64,000 nucleotides of DNA from Micrococcales bacterium 72-143 (GCA_001898835.1 MKVM01000003.1:186001-250000); one strand, 5' to 3'; counted from the stretch's first letter, positions 26,183 through 37,645 are shown. The notes: generated from the sequence alone by a model not told the origin. Made by a program: numbers and translations.

Positions 26183-26761
26183 TTACTCCGCCTTGAACGG
26201 GAAGCCGAGCGCGCGGAGCAGAGCCCGGCCCTCGTCATCCGTCTTGGCGGTGGTCACGACCGTGATGTCGAAGCCGCGGACGCGGTCGATCTGGTCCTGG
26301 TTGATCTCGTGGAAGATCGACTGCTCCTGCACACCGAAGGTGTAGTTGCCGTTGCCGTCGAACTGCTTCGGGCTGAGGCCGCGGAAGTCGCGGATGCGGG
26401 GCAGCGCGAGCGTCAGCAGGCGGTCGAGGAACTCCCACGCGCGGTCGCCGCGGAGCGTCACGTGGGCGCCGATCGGCATGCCCTCGCGCAGCTTGAACTG
26501 GGCGATCGACTTGCGGGCCTTGGTGACCTGCGGCTTCTGGCCGGTGATGAGCGTGAGGTCCTTGACGGCGCCGTCGATCACCTTGGAGTCGCGAGCGGCC
26601 TCGCCGACACCCGTGTTGACGACGATCTTCACGAGACCGGGGACCTGCATGGGGTTGGCGTAGCCGAACTCCTCGGTCAGGGTCTTCGTGATCTCGTCAC
26701 GGTACTTCTGCTTGAGGCGGGGCTGGTTCTTGCCAGCCACCGCGGCAGTCGCGTTCGCCAT
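26183..26761 (-). CDS. rplE: 50S ribosomal protein L5
   Basis: uL5, which binds 5S rRNA and contacts S13 and the P-site tRNA. 192 residues: [39 protein letters not shown], then [19 protein letters not shown] and [20 protein letters not shown]. The start shares one base with the rplX stop. Confidence 0.97.
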   Translation of the reverse strand: MANATAAVAGKNQPRLKQKYRDEITKTLTEEFGYANPMQVPGLVKIVVNTGVGEAARDSKVIDGAVKDLTLITGQKPQVTKARKSIAQFKLREGMPIGAHVTLRGDRAWEFLDRLLTLALPRIRDFRGLSPKQFDGNGNYTFGVQEQSIFHEINQDQIDRVRGFDITVVTTAKTDDEGRALLRALGFPFKAE

Positions 26762-27120
26762 CAGATCTTCTCTCCGGACTTCTTCGCGTAGCGCACGCGA
26801 ACGGTCTTCTTCACGCCGTCCTTCTCGACGGTCTCCTCACGGAAACCCACGCGGGTCGGCTTCTTGGTCTTCGGGTCGACGAGGGCGACGTTCGACACGT
26901 GGATCGGCGCCTCGTGCGTCTCGATGCCACCGGTCTTGGTGCCGCGCTGGGTCTGGCCCACGCGCACGTGCTTCGTGACGTAGTTGACGCCCTCGACGAC
27001 GACGCGGTCCTGGCCCGTGAGCACCTCGATGACGCGACCCTGCTTGCCGCGGTCTCCGCCGCGCGCCTGCGAGGGGCCGCTGATCACCTGGACCAGGTCG
27101 CCCTTCTTGATGTTCGCCAT
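26761..27120 (-). CDS. rplX: 50S ribosomal protein L24
   Basis: uL24, an assembly initiator by the exit tunnel. 119 residues with the KOW motif at the N-terminus ([30 protein letters not shown]) and then [20 protein letters not shown]. Slightly long because of a basic C-terminal part. It is two bases after rplN. Confidence 0.96.
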   Translation of the reverse strand: MANIKKGDLVQVISGPSQARGGDRGKQGRVIEVLTGQDRVVVEGVNYVTKHVRVGQTQRGTKTGGIETHEAPIHVSNVALVDPKTKKPTRVGFREETVEKDGVKKTVRVRYAKKSGEKI

Positions 27121-27122
27121 GA

Positions 27123-27491
27123 CTAAATGACCTCCGGGGCCAGCGAGATGATCTTCATGAACTTCTTGTCGCGAAGCTCACGGCCGACCGGTCCGAAGAT
27201 GCGGGTGCCACGGGGGTCCCCGTCGTTCTTCAGGATGACGGCGGCGTTCTCGTCGAACTTGATGTACGAGCCGTCTGCACGACGCGTCTGCTTCTTGGTG
27301 CGGACGACGACCGCCTTGACGACGTCGCCCTTCTTCACGTTGCCGCCGGGGATCGCGTCCTTGACCGTGGCGACGATGACGTCACCGAGGCCCGCGTAGC
27401 GACGGCCGGAGCCGCCGAGCACGCGGATGGTGAGGAGCTCCTTGGCGCCGGTGTTGTCGGCGACCTTGAGGCGGGATTCCTGCTGGATCAT
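27123..27491 (-). CDS. rplN: 50S ribosomal protein L14
   Basis: uL14, at the intersubunit bridge. 122 residues, the exact family length, beginning [20 protein letters not shown] and containing [15 protein letters not shown] and [20 protein letters not shown]. Three bases after rpsQ. Confidence 0.98.
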   Translation of the reverse strand: MIQQESRLKVADNTGAKELLTIRVLGGSGRRYAGLGDVIVATVKDAIPGGNVKKGDVVKAVVVRTKKQTRRADGSYIKFDENAAVILKNDGDPRGTRIFGPVGRELRDKKFMKIISLAPEVI

Positions 27492-27494
27492 GGG

Positions 27495-27830
27495 TTACTT
27501 CGCCTTCTCCACGATCTCGACGAGACGCCAGCGCTTCGTCGCCGAGAGCGGACGGGTCTCCGAGATGACGACGAGGTCGCCGATGCCGGCCGTGTTCTGC
27601 TCGTCGTGGGCCTTGATCTTCGAGCTGCGGCGGATGACCTTGCCGTACAGCGGGTGCTTCACGCGGTCCTCGACCTCGACGACGATGGTCTTGTCCATCT
27701 TGTCGCTCGTCACGTAGCCGCGACGCACCTTGCGGTAGCCGCGGGCGTCCGCGTCCTTGACGTCGTGGGCGGCGGACTCGTGTCCGGCCTTCGTCGCCGG
27801 CTTCGCGGCGGCCTTCTTGGTCTCAGCCAT
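27495..27830 (-). CDS. rpsQ: 30S ribosomal protein S17
   Basis: uS17, an OB-fold protein that helps early 16S folding. The core begins near residue 31 ([34 protein letters not shown] is spread over 31-64) and ends [11 protein letters not shown] at 111. The 30-residue N-terminal extension is Lys/Ala-rich. The start shares one base with the rpmC stop (TAATG). Confidence 0.96.
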   Translation of the reverse strand: MAETKKAAAKPATKAGHESAAHDVKDADARGYRKVRRGYVTSDKMDKTIVVEVEDRVKHPLYGKVIRRSSKIKAHDEQNTAGIGDLVVISETRPLSATKRWRLVEIVEKAK

Positions 27831-28153
27831 TACTTGTTCGCCTCCTCAGCGGTCTCCTCGGCGGCCTCGACGGCCTCCGACTTCTTGGTGGACTTCTTCG
27901 CGGCCTTCGCCGGCACCTCGACCGGGGCCGGCGTGGCACGGATGCCGAGCTCGCGCTCACGGATGACGGTGTAGATGCGGGCGATGTCGCGCTTCACGGC
28001 GCGCAGGCGACCGTGGCTCTCGAGCTGACCGGTGGCGGCCTGGAAGCGCAGGTTGAACAGCTCCTCCTTGGCCTTCTTCAGCTCGTCGACGAGACGCTCG
28101 TCCTCGAAGGTGTCGAGCTCGACGGGCGCGAGCTCCTTGGATCCGACGGCCAT
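27830..28153 (-). CDS. rpmC: 50S ribosomal protein L29 with C-terminal extension
   Basis: uL29, at the exit tunnel, part of the docking site for trigger factor and SRP. The helical-hairpin core is [20 protein letters not shown] followed by [20 protein letters not shown] and [17 protein letters not shown] (to residue 72). A further 35 residues are Ala/Lys then Glu-rich ([20 protein letters not shown]), so the protein is 107 residues against the usual 65-75. The start is coupled to the rplP stop (TAATG). Confidence 0.95.
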   Translation of the reverse strand: MAVGSKELAPVELDTFEDERLVDELKKAKEELFNLRFQAATGQLESHGRLRAVKRDIARIYTVIRERELGIRATPAPVEVPAKAAKKSTKKSEAVEAAEETAEEANK

Positions 28154-28572
28154 TACGCGTCTCCCTCCTCGCGCTTGATGATGCGGGCCTTGAGCGGCAG
28201 CTTGTGGATGGCGCGGGTGAGCGCGCCACGGGCGAGCTCCTCCGAGACGCCCGCGACCTCGAAGAGGACGCGGCCCGGCTTGACGTTGGCGACCCACCAC
28301 TCGGGCGAGCCCTTACCGGAGCCCATGCGGGTCTCGGCGGGCTTCTTGGTGAGCGGGCGGTCCGGGTAGATGTTGATCCACACCTTTCCGCCGCGCTTGA
28401 TGTGACGGGTCATCGCGATACGCGCGGACTCGATCTGGCGGTTGGTCACGTAGGCGGGAGTGAGGGCCTGGATGCCGTACTCGCCGAAGGTGACCTTCGT
28501 GCCACCGGTGGCCTGCCCGGAACGACCCGGGTGGTGCTGCTTGCGGTGCTTGACCTTACGGGGGATGAGCAT
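28153..28572 (-). CDS. rplP: 50S ribosomal protein L16
   Basis: uL16, close to the peptidyl-transferase centre and A-site tRNA. 139 residues starting [20 protein letters not shown], with [40 protein letters not shown] and [20 protein letters not shown]. Two bases after rpsC. Confidence 0.98.
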   Translation of the reverse strand: MLIPRKVKHRKQHHPGRSGQATGGTKVTFGEYGIQALTPAYVTNRQIESARIAMTRHIKRGGKVWINIYPDRPLTKKPAETRMGSGKGSPEWWVANVKPGRVLFEVAGVSEELARGALTRAIHKLPLKARIIKREEGDA

Positions 28573-28574
28573 GA

Positions 28575-29321
28575 TTACGCCTCGACTCCTGCGGCGGCCT
28601 CGGCCCGGGGGCCACGACGCGCGCCGTCACGACGCTCGGGGCGCGACGACTTCTGGGCCGCCTGCTCGCGAGCGAGTTCCTTGTTGGTGATGTCGCCCTT
28701 GTAGATCCAGACCTTCACGCCGATTCGGCCGAAGGTGGTCTTGGCCTCGTAGAAGCCGTAGTCGATGTTCGCGCGGAGCGTGTGCAGGGGCACGCGGCCC
28801 TCGCGGTAGAACTCCGAGCGGCTCATCTCCGCGCCGCCGAGGCGGCCCGAGACCTGGATCCGGACGCCCTTGGCGCCGGCGCGCTGGGCACCCTGGAGGC
28901 CCTTGCGCATGGCGCGACGGAACGCGACACGGGCGCTGAGCTGCTCCGCGATGCCCTGGGCGACGAGCTGGGCCTCGGCCTCGGGGTTCTTCACCTCGAG
29001 GATGTTGAGCTGGATCTGCTTGCCGGTGAGCTTCTCGAGGTCCGAGCGGATGCGCTCCGCCTCGGCGCCGCGGCGGCCGATGACGATGCCGGGACGGGCC
29101 GTGTGAATGTCCACGCGGACGCGGTCGCGGGTGCGCTCGATCTCGATCTTGGCGACGCCGGCGCGGTCGAGCTTCGACTTCAGCATCTCGCGGATCTTGA
29201 CGTCCTCGGCCACGAAGTCGGCGTAGCGCTGACCGGGCTTGGTCGAGTCGGAGAACCAGCGCGACGTGTGGTCGGTGGTGATGCCCAGACGGAAGCCGTA
29301 GGGGTTGACCTTCTGGCCCAT
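28575..29321 (-). CDS. rpsC: 30S ribosomal protein S3
   Basis: uS3, at the mRNA entry tunnel. 248 residues: [20 protein letters not shown], the KH domain ([20 protein letters not shown]), and the C-terminal domain with [20 protein letters not shown] and KVWIYKGDI. The last 30 residues are Arg/Ala/Glu-rich. One base overlaps the rplV stop. Confidence 0.97.
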   Translation of the reverse strand: MGQKVNPYGFRLGITTDHTSRWFSDSTKPGQRYADFVAEDVKIREMLKSKLDRAGVAKIEIERTRDRVRVDIHTARPGIVIGRRGAEAERIRSDLEKLTGKQIQLNILEVKNPEAEAQLVAQGIAEQLSARVAFRRAMRKGLQGAQRAGAKGVRIQVSGRLGGAEMSRSEFYREGRVPLHTLRANIDYGFYEAKTTFGRIGVKVWIYKGDITNKELAREQAAQKSSRPERRDGARRGPRAEAAAGVEA

Positions 29322-29719
29322 TACTTACCTGCCTTCTTCGCAGCGGCCGTGCCGGCGAGCACCGGCTCGTCCGGCGTGGCGAGCACGACGGTGATGTGGC
29401 TCGTGCGCTTGTTGATGCGGAACGCGCGACCCTGGGCACGCGGCTGGAACCGCTTGAGCGTGGTGCCCTCGTCGACGAACGCGCGGGCCACGACGAGGTC
29501 GGACTCGTCGAGGAACGTGTTCGTCGCATCCGCCTTCACGCGGGCGTTCGCGATCGCGGACGCCACGAGCTTGTACACGGGCTCGCTCGCACCCTGGGGC
29601 GCGAACTTCAGGATCGCGAGGGCCTCCTCGGCCTGCTTGCCGCGGATGAGGTCCACGACGCGACGGGCCTTCTGAGGCGTCACGCGGATGTGTCGCACGC
29701 GGGCGATCGACTCCACCAT
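29321..29719 (-). CDS. rplV: 50S ribosomal protein L22
   Basis: uL22, whose loop lines the exit tunnel and is a site of macrolide resistance mutations. 132 residues: [41 protein letters not shown], and the tunnel loop [20 protein letters not shown], which looks normal. A short Ala/Lys tail ends the protein. Confidence 0.97.
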   Translation of the reverse strand: MVESIARVRHIRVTPQKARRVVDLIRGKQAEEALAILKFAPQGASEPVYKLVASAIANARVKADATNTFLDESDLVVARAFVDEGTTLKRFQPRAQGRAFRINKRTSHITVVLATPDEPVLAGTAAAKKAGK

Positions 29720-29743
29720 TTCTCTTCCTCCTCAGTCACCGCG

Positions 29744-30025
29744 TCAGCGGCGACGACCCTTCTTGTCGTCCTTCTCGTGTCCACGGAAGGTGCGCGTCGG
29801 CGCGAACTCGCCGAGCTTGTGACCCACCATGGTCTCGGTCACGAAGACCGGGATGTGCTTGCGTCCGTCGTGGACGGCGATCGTGTGGCCCAGCATGGCC
29901 GGGATGATCATCGAGCGACGCGACCACGTCTTGATCACGTTCTTCGAACCGGCCTCGTTCTGAGTCTGGACCTTGCGGAACAGGTGCTCGTCGACGAAGG
30001 GGCCCTTCTTGAGACTGCGCGGCAT
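29744..30025 (-). CDS. rpsS: 30S ribosomal protein S19
   Basis: uS19, forms the S13-S19 pair in the head of the small subunit. 93 residues: [40 protein letters not shown], and [20 protein letters not shown]. Usual length and position between rplB and rplV. Confidence 0.98.
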   Translation of the reverse strand: MPRSLKKGPFVDEHLFRKVQTQNEAGSKNVIKTWSRRSMIIPAMLGHTIAVHDGRKHIPVFVTETMVGHKLGEFAPTRTFRGHEKDDKKGRRR

Positions 30026-30037
30026 CTTCTACTACCT

Positions 30038-30877
<840 letters not shown>

Positions 30878-30895
30878 GATTTCTTTCCCTGGTCC

Positions 30896-31195
30896 TTAGC
30901 CGACAGCCGTGAAGATGTCGATCGAGCCGGACTTGAGCGTGACGATGGCGCGCTTGGTGTCCTTGCGCTTGCCCATGCCGAACCGGGTGCGGCGGGTCTT
31001 GCCGACGCGGTTGATGGTGTTCACCGAGGCGACCTTGACGCCGAAGATCTTCTCGATCGCCAGCTTGATCTCGGTCTTGTTCGAGCGCGGGTCGACGATG
31101 AAGGTGTACTTGCCCTCGTCGATGAGCCCGTAGCTCTTCTCGCTCACGACCGGCGCGATGATGATGTCGCGCGGGTCCTTGTTGTAGCCGCTCAC
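30896..31195 (-). CDS. rplW: 50S ribosomal protein L23
   Basis: uL23, docking site for trigger factor and SRP at the tunnel exit. 99 residues with [40 protein letters not shown] and the flexible [20 protein letters not shown] loop. The start overlaps the rplD stop by four bases. Confidence 0.97.
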   Translation of the reverse strand: MSGYNKDPRDIIIAPVVSEKSYGLIDEGKYTFIVDPRSNKTEIKLAIEKIFGVKVASVNTINRVGKTRRTRFGMGKRKDTKRAIVTLKSGSIDIFTAVG

Positions 31196-31845
31196 TTCGC
31201 AGCCTCCTCGGTCTGGGCGCCCTTCGAGGCGATGAACGCATCGAAGGCGGCACGGGTGAAGACGACGTCATCCGACACGACCACGTCGTAGGCGTTCAGC
31301 TGGTCGGCGTAGAGCACGTGCACGTAGGAGAGGTTGCGGACGCTCAGGGCGCCGTTCTCGTCTCCGCGGTCGAGCACGACGAGCACGTTCTTGGTGGCGC
31401 CGAGCCCGGCGAGCACCTCGGTCGCGGCCTTCGTCGACGGGGCGTCCACCCCGAAGCTCGAGACGACGTGGATGCGCTCACCGCGCGCACGGTCCGAGAG
31501 GACGCCGAGCAGAGCCGCGGCGATCATCTTCTTGGGGGTGCGCTGCGAGTAGTCGCGCGGCACCGGGCCGTGCACGACGCCACCACCGGTGTGCTCGGGG
31601 GCGCGGATCGAGCCCTGACGGCTGCGACCGGTTCCCTTCTGCTTGAACGGCTTGCGGCCGGCGCCGGAGACCTCACCGCGACCCTTGGTCTTGTGGGTGC
31701 CCTGGCGCGCGGCGGCGAGCTGGGCGGTCACGACCTGGTGGATGAGGGGGACGTTGGTCTGCACGTCGAAGATCGCCCCGGGCAGCTCGACCGAGCCGGC
31801 CTTCTTGCCCTTCGGGTCGACGACGTCGAGAGTGTTCGCAGCCAT
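31192..31845 (-). CDS. rplD: 50S ribosomal protein L4
   Basis: uL4, lines the exit tunnel; in E. coli it represses its own S10 operon. 217 residues from [20 protein letters not shown]; the tunnel loop is [20 protein letters not shown], then [20 protein letters not shown]. The ATG 31845 is chosen over a long upstream open frame, which is only an rplC-overlapping shadow. Confidence 0.97.
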   Translation of the reverse strand: MAANTLDVVDPKGKKAGSVELPGAIFDVQTNVPLIHQVVTAQLAAARQGTHKTKGRGEVSGAGRKPFKQKGTGRSRQGSIRAPEHTGGGVVHGPVPRDYSQRTPKKMIAAALLGVLSDRARGERIHVVSSFGVDAPSTKAATEVLAGLGATKNVLVVLDRGDENGALSVRNLSYVHVLYADQLNAYDVVVSDDVVFTRAAFDAFIASKGAQTEEAAK

Positions 31846-31847
31846 GA

Positions 31848-32498
31848 CTACGCTCCCTTCACAGCGTTGCGGACGAAGACGATGCGGCCGCGGGCACCGG
31901 GGACGGCGCCCTTGACCAGCAGGAGGCCCTTCTCGAGGTCGACCGAGTGGACCTTGAGGCCCTGGACGGTGACGCGCTCGCCACCCATCCGACCGGCCAT
32001 GCGCATGCCCTTGAACACGCGGCTGGGGGTGGAGGAGGCGCCGATGGAGCCGGGCTTGCGGTGGTTGCGGTGCGCACCGTGCGAGGCGGAGACGCCCTTG
32101 AAGTTGTGGCGCTTCATGACACCCGCGAAGCCCTTGCCCTTGCTCGTGCCGACGACGTCGACGAGCTGGCCGGCCTCGAAGATGTCGACCGCGAGCTCCT
32201 GGCCGAGCGTGTACTCGGCGGCGTCGGCGGTGCGGACCTCGGTGAGGTGGCGGCGCGGAGTGACCCCGGCGGCCTCGAAGTGGCCGGCGGCGGGCTTGTT
32301 GACCTTGCGGGGGTCGATCTGGCCGTACGCGATCTGGACGGCCTCGTAGCCGTCCTTCTCGACGGTGCGGACCTGGGTCACGACGTTGGGGGTGATCTGG
32401 ACCACGGTCACGGGCACGAGCTTGTTGTTCTCGTCCCAGACCTGGGTCATACCGAGCTTGGTGCCCAGCAGACCCTTGGTCGTCTTCACAGCAGACAT
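31848..32498 (-). CDS. rplC: 50S ribosomal protein L3
   Basis: uL3, an assembly initiator reaching the peptidyl-transferase centre. 216 residues: [40 protein letters not shown] and [20 protein letters not shown], the tip that carries tiamulin and linezolid resistance sites in other bacteria. 33 bases after rpsJ. Confidence 0.97.
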   Translation of the reverse strand: MSAVKTTKGLLGTKLGMTQVWDENNKLVPVTVVQITPNVVTQVRTVEKDGYEAVQIAYGQIDPRKVNKPAAGHFEAAGVTPRRHLTEVRTADAAEYTLGQELAVDIFEAGQLVDVVGTSKGKGFAGVMKRHNFKGVSASHGAHRNHRKPGSIGASSTPSRVFKGMRMAGRMGGERVTVQGLKVHSVDLEKGLLLVKGAVPGARGRIVFVRNAVKGA

Positions 32499-32531
32499 GG
32501 GTTTCCTTCTGGCTTCCGGGTTCAGCTCGGG

Positions 32532-32840
32532 CTAGAGCTTGATCTCGATGTTGACGTCGGCGGGCAGGTCGAGGCGCATGAGCGAGTCGACGGCCTTGGG
32601 CGTCGGGTCGATGATGTCGATGAGGCGCTTGTGGGTGCGCTTCTCGAAGTGCTCGCGGCTGTCCTTGTACTTGTGCGGCGAACGGATCACGACGACCACG
32701 TTCTTCTCCGTCGGGAGCGGCACAGGGCCGACGACGGTCGCGCCCGCACGGGTCACGGTGTCGACGATCTTGCGCGCCGATGCGTCGAGGCCGGCGTGGT
32801 CGTACGACTTCAGCCGGATGCGGATCTTCTGTCCCGCCAT
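32532..32840 (-). CDS. rpsJ: 30S ribosomal protein S10
   Basis: uS10 (NusE), a ribosomal protein that also joins the antitermination complex with NusB and NusG. 102 residues: [40 protein letters not shown], and [20 protein letters not shown]. First gene of the S10 operon; a long leader of about 265 bases precedes it. The ATG at 32840 is the family start. Confidence 0.98.
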   Translation of the reverse strand: MAGQKIRIRLKSYDHAGLDASARKIVDTVTRAGATVVGPVPLPTEKNVVVVIRSPHKYKDSREHFEKRTHKRLIDIIDPTPKAVDSLMRLDLPADVNIEIKL

Positions 32841-33110
32841 GGTCAGCTCTCTTCCTTGTTCCCGTACGGCACCGTCTCGGCCCGCACATCCGCGCACCTC
32901 TCGATGCGCACCGCTGTTCTTCTGTCAATCACCGTCTCCCTGAGGGCCGCGGCGCGCGAGCGCACACGTCTCCCCTTCGGGAATCGGGATTCGATTGAAG
33001 CTTCGTCCTGCTCCTCGCGGCCCAGCCGCTTCCGATCCTGTTCAGGTCGGGGGCTGTGCACTGCCAGAGGAGTGAGCCGCACACGTGTGCGCGGCGTGTT
33101 GAACCATGAA

Positions 33111-33139
33111 AGTCTGCCACACCGTCGCATTTGCTGCAA
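33111..33139 (-). promoter_or_regulatory. Promoter of the S10 operon with long leader
   Basis: On the minus strand TTGCAG (33139-33134), a 17-base spacer ending GTGTGG, then CAGACT (33116-33111), close to the GGCAGACT -10 boxes I recall before actinobacterial rpsJ. The implied transcript start near 33104 gives an untranslated leader of about 265 bases to rpsJ at 32840. The leader includes a GCACACGTGTGC palindrome near its 5' end and no coding frame, so it may have a control function. Confidence 0.65.
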
Positions 33140-33180
33140 CCCGGGCGTGTCGCGCGCGCCGGCGCCGTGCCTCCGCTCGG

Positions 33181-33248
33181 CGATAGTTCCCGTTCCGCGT
33201 GTTCGCACCCGTTCCTTCGGCAACAAAAACGCGGAACGGGAGCTATCG
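33181..33248. repeat. Palindromic repeat flanking the AbiEi gene, copy A
   Basis: A 68-bp hairpin: bases 33181-33200 pair with 33229-33248 (20 bp, one mismatch), stem word TTCCCGTTCCGCGT, with a loop containing CGTTCCTTCGGCAAC. It is about 90% identical and in the same orientation to 34293-34361. The AbiEi gene stop (33243-33245) lies inside its right arm. Non-coding; could also act as a terminator for that gene. Confidence 0.75.
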
Positions 33249-34217
33249 CGGAGGTTGTTGGGGGCGATAGGAGGGGAGCGGGCGCAAGCCCAGCGAGAGG
33301 AGCCGCAGGCGCAGCTTCTCGCGATCGCGGAGTTCCGCGACACCCCAGCGGGTGAACGCACGGAGCTGAAGACGAACCTCCGCCTCGCGCTCCTTCTCGA
33401 TGCGAAAGGCCTCGAGGCCGGTACGCCCCTGCGCCTCGGCGATCGCACCGTACTTCCAGAGCCCGTCGGCCTCGGCGCCCGCGCCCGCCTCGGGCCACGC
33501 GAAGTCCAACCGACGCACTCCACTGGGCGTGCTCACCGGGAACTGAAGTACGGGCCGCGGGAAGCCGAGCTCGTGGATCGTGGATCTGCTCCACGACTCA
33601 AGGGAGGTCTCCGCCTCGCCGTCCGCGAACGCGACGACGCGAGCGGCACGTGCTCGCCCCGGACCCGGCCGGCGCTCGAGTTCAGCCCACAGGTCCTCGC
33701 GGCTGACGCCCGCGCGGAGCGCCGCATCCGCCGCACACACAGCGTCGGCGAAGGTGCCTTCGGCTGCGAGATCGATGACGGTACGCGTCGGGCTCGTGAC
33801 GAGCATCCCGTCGATCTCGACGACCGAGTCATGGAGCGCGCTGCGATGCACGACGACGCCGTTCTTGCTCCGACGCCGCGATTCCCGGCCCTCGGTGATG
33901 TGCACGGACCGCGGCCAGTCGTCGGCAACCGGCAGCGCATGCAGCAGCGCCGCCGAGTGATGCGACAGCGTGACGGCGCTTCGCCGCGTGCCCACCACCG
34001 CGACCACCCGCCGCAAGTAGGCGGCATCCCGGTCGAGACGTGCGGCATCGGAGCGATGCGCGTACGCACCCCGTCGGATGCGGACGAACTCAGCCCGTCC
34101 TGCTGCGCTGCGCAGTTGCTGGTCGGGAACGCCCATCGCACGCATCCGCTTGACGAGTGCGACTCCGTGCTCCTCGGGCAGCTCATCCATCGCGCCAGTC
34201 TGCTCGGACGAGTGCAC
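33243..34217 (-). CDS. AbiEi-type antitoxin domain fused to a DUF559/Vsr-like endonuclease-fold domain
   Basis: A 324-residue protein. The N-terminal two-thirds resemble the winged-helix AbiEi (type IV toxin-antitoxin) regulators: RIRRGAYAHRSDAARLDRDA, AVTLSHHSAALLHALPV, and TSPTRTVIDLAAEGTFADAV. The C-terminal 110 residues look like the DUF559/very-short-patch-repair nuclease fold: GEAETSLESWSRSTIHELGF, then RRLDFAWPEAGAGAEADGLW with Asp and a Glu-Ala-Asp triad. No AbiEii toxin partner is adjacent. Proteins of this make-up are common and uncharacterised in actinobacteria. GTG 34217 is used; ATG 34190 is an alternative. Confidence 0.65.
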   Translation of the reverse strand: MHSSEQTGAMDELPEEHGVALVKRMRAMGVPDQQLRSAAGRAEFVRIRRGAYAHRSDAARLDRDAAYLRRVVAVVGTRRSAVTLSHHSAALLHALPVADDWPRSVHITEGRESRRRSKNGVVVHRSALHDSVVEIDGMLVTSPTRTVIDLAAEGTFADAVCAADAALRAGVSREDLWAELERRPGPGRARAARVVAFADGEAETSLESWSRSTIHELGFPRPVLQFPVSTPSGVRRLDFAWPEAGAGAEADGLWKYGAIAEAQGRTGLEAFRIEKEREAEVRLQLRAFTRWGVAELRDREKLRLRLLSLGLRPLPSYRPQQPPR

Positions 34218-34292
34218 GCGCCCGCACGAGCTGACCCGCTACCGGGAGGACCCCCACCCGTGCGCGCCTGTGTAGGAGATGCCGCGCTCCCG

Positions 34293-34361
34293 CGATAGTT
34301 CCCGTTCCGCGTGTTCGCATCCGTTCCTTCGGCAACAAACGCGCGGAACGGGAACTAGTCA
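34293..34361. repeat. Palindromic repeat flanking the AbiEi gene, copy B
   Basis: Second copy of the 33181-33248 element, same orientation, 1.1 kb away. It begins CGATAGTTCCCGTTCCGCGT and has the same GTTCCTTCGGCAACAAA core; the right arm differs at its last bases (GGAACTAGTC). It lies between the AbiEi gene and the transporter gene, whose stop codon (34359-34361) falls at its end. Thus each copy sits at the 3' end of a minus-strand gene. Confidence 0.75.
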
Positions 34362-35249
34362 GTCGGGGAGCGGGATCGGACGCTGCCGGAGCCGGCCCCC
34401 GGTGGCCGCGAGCCAGCACCCGAGGATGACGAGCGGGAAGCCGATGAGCAGTCCGGCGGTCAGCTGCTCGCCGAGCAGGAGCGCGCCCAGCGCGATCGCG
34501 ACGACCGGGTTGACGTAGGTGAAAAGCGGCGCCCGGGCGGGCCCCACCTCGTCGATGAGCGCGAAGAAGGCGATGAACGCGACGGCCGTGCAGAGCACCG
34601 CGAGCCCCACGAGGGAGACGGCGCTGCGGACGGTCGGCACCTCGTGCTGGGTGAGCAGCGCGAAGGGCAGGTAGAAGAGGCCGACCGCGCCGAGGGCGAG
34701 GGTGATCGAGCCGAGGGAAGGCACATCGGAGAGCTTCGTGGCGATGATGAACGGGGCGATGGCGTAGAGCACCGCCACGAGCAGCACCTCGCCCACCGCC
34801 ACGACCCCGTCGACGCCGTTCACGAGGCCGGGACCGCCCACGATGACGGCGACGCCCGCGAAGCCGACGACGAGCCCCAGGATGCGGAGGGGGCGCAGCA
34901 CGCTGCGGTCGCCGCGCAGCACCGCGATGATCGCCGCCACGAGCGGCACCGTCGCCACGAGCAGCCCCGTCGTGCCCGAGGGCAGGGTCTGCTCGGCGTG
35001 GCCGAGCAGCAGGAACGGCCCGGCCATCTCGATGCCGCCGAACACGAGCACCCAGGGCCATCTCGCGAGCGCCGGCCGCAGCGCCCGGCGGTGCAGGGCG
35101 AAGGGCAGCAGGAGCAGCGCACCGCCGAGGGTGCGGCCGGCGACGACCGCGAACGGCGTGAAGGTGTCGACCGCCTCCTTGATGAAGAGGTACGGGATGC
35201 CCCACAGCAGCGACATCGCCGCGAACAGCAGCCAGCCCCGTGCGCTCAC
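34359..35249 (-). CDS. EamA/DMT-family transporter
   Basis: Ten-helix membrane protein of the drug/metabolite transporter superfamily with two EamA repeats. The N-terminus (WLLFAAMSLLWGIPYLFIKE) and GRTLGGALLLLPFALHR match repeat one; PLFTYVNPVVAIALGALLLGEQLTAGLLIG is the typical end of repeat two. About 296 residues from GTG 35249, which has AGGA at a good distance; GTG 35267 is possible. Substrate unknown. It lies in the accessory stretch between tuf and rpsJ, 48 bases after the topoisomerase gene. Confidence 0.85.
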   Translation of the reverse strand: MSARGWLLFAAMSLLWGIPYLFIKEAVDTFTPFAVVAGRTLGGALLLLPFALHRRALRPALARWPWVLVFGGIEMAGPFLLLGHAEQTLPSGTTGLLVATVPLVAAIIAVLRGDRSVLRPLRILGLVVGFAGVAVIVGGPGLVNGVDGVVAVGEVLLVAVLYAIAPFIIATKLSDVPSLGSITLALGAVGLFYLPFALLTQHEVPTVRSAVSLVGLAVLCTAVAFIAFFALIDEVGPARAPLFTYVNPVVAIALGALLLGEQLTAGLLIGFPLVILGCWLAATGGRLRQRPIPLPD

Positions 35250-35297
35250 CCGATCATCCTGGCCCACGGCGCCGACATCCGGGCACCGGGGGGCCGG

Positions 35298-36269
35298 TCA
35301 CTCGAACAGCAGCGCCCGCAGCTCCGACTCGACTGAGGCGGTGCGCTCGGGGTCGATCGTGATCCCGTCGCGGTAGAGGTCGAGGATGCGCGGGTCGACG
35401 TAGCTGGAGCGCGCCACCGCCGGGGTGTTGCCGAGCAGCTGCGCTGTCGCCCGGATCGCGCCCGCGATCGCGCGGTCCTGCGCCGAGGCCGAGCGCTTGG
35501 GCCCGGTGCGCGCGAGGGCGATCGCCGCCGCCGAGGTGCCGTGCAGGGTGCGGAAGTCCTTCGCCGTGAAGTCGCCGCCCGTGCGCGCCCGGATGTCGGC
35601 GTTGATGTCCTCCGCGGACAGCGGATGCGGGCCGCCGCCGTCGCGCCAGGCCAGCAGCCGCGCGCGCGGCCCGCGCCGCTTCAGCTGGGCGACGACCGCC
35701 GCGAGGTCGGCATCCGGTACCTCGGAGGACCACTCCTGACCGCTCTTGCCGGGGAAGTCGAGGTGCACGATGCGGCGGTCCACCACGGAGGCGTGGGCGC
35801 CGAGCAGGGTCGACAGCCCGACCGAGCCGTGCTCGAGCGCGTACCGCTCCGAGCCGACCCGCAGGTGGGCCGCGTCGAGCATCCGGAACGCCGCCGCGAG
35901 CACCCGCTCCCGCGGGAGACCGTCGCGGCGGAGGTCGATCGTGACGCCACGACGGGCGGCCGGCAGCGACTCGGCGAGCGCGAGCGCCCGGTCGAACTTG
36001 AGGCGGTCGCGCTGCTCGCGCCAGGTGGGGTGGTAGAGGTACTGGCGGCGTCCCGCCGCGTCGATGCCGGTGGCCTGGATGTGGCCGTTGGGGTGCGTGC
36101 TGATCCAGACCTCGGTCCACGCCGGCGGGATCGCCAGCTGCGCGATGCGCGCCCGCAGCTCGGCGTCGTCGATCGCCCGGCCGTCGGCATCCTCGTACGA
36201 GAAGCCGCGCCCGCGACGCACCCTGCGGATGCCGGGCTCCCCCGAGCGGGTCCGCCGCAGTCGCACCAT
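35298..36269 (-). CDS. DNA topoisomerase IB
   Basis: Eukaryote/poxvirus-type enzyme that relaxes supercoils through a 3'-phosphotyrosine bond. 323 residues. The N-terminal domain has IPPAWTEVWISTHPNGHIQATGIDAAGRRQYLYHP in pieces; the catalytic domain has RVGSERYALEHGSVGLSTLL (Arg and nearby residues), a Lys loop, DFTAKDFRTLHGTSAAA (Arg/His) and the nucleophile Tyr290 in RSSYVDPRIL. All expected catalytic residues seem present. Found in scattered bacteria, including many actinobacteria, as an accessory to type IA enzymes. Confidence 0.9.
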   Translation of the reverse strand: MVRLRRTRSGEPGIRRVRRGRGFSYEDADGRAIDDAELRARIAQLAIPPAWTEVWISTHPNGHIQATGIDAAGRRQYLYHPTWREQRDRLKFDRALALAESLPAARRGVTIDLRRDGLPRERVLAAAFRMLDAAHLRVGSERYALEHGSVGLSTLLGAHASVVDRRIVHLDFPGKSGQEWSSEVPDADLAAVVAQLKRRGPRARLLAWRDGGGPHPLSAEDINADIRARTGGDFTAKDFRTLHGTSAAAIALARTGPKRSASAQDRAIAGAIRATAQLLGNTPAVARSSYVDPRILDLYRDGITIDPERTASVESELRALLFE

Positions 36270-36345
36270 GCCTCGACTCTGGCCGCCCGCGCGTCGCGTG
36301 GCGACCCCCTTGACAGCGCCGGCGGATCGAATGGTGCGGGGGAAC

Positions 36346-36384
36346 GCGAAAGGGCCCGGATCCGACTGGATCCGGGCCCTTCGC
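36346..36384 (-). terminator. Intrinsic terminator after tuf
   Basis: AAGGGCCCGGATCC (36350-36363) pairs perfectly with GGATCCGGGCCCTT (36368-36381) around GACT; the outer GCG/CGC continues the stem with one bulged A. It lies 15 bases beyond the tuf stop and ends the str operon. Confidence 0.8.
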
Positions 36385-36398
36385 TCGAGTAAGCGGAC

Positions 36399-37592
<1,194 letters not shown>

Positions 37593-37621
37593 TTGGGGTC
37601 CTCCTCAGGACTCTGTTGCAG

Positions 37622-37645
37622 GCATCCGGATGGTTTTCCGGATGC
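37622..37645 (-). promoter_or_regulatory. Hairpin upstream of tuf
   Basis: GCATCCGGA (37622-37630) pairs with TCCGGATGC (37637-37645) around six bases, 30-53 bases before the tuf start. Its closeness to the RBS suggests a leader hairpin, or partial termination after fusA. Function not shown. Confidence 0.4.

Noticed and set aside
32841-33133. A small gene in the rpsJ upstream region
   Set aside because: Open frames here lack an RBS and look like chance; the promoter pattern makes it an untranslated leader.
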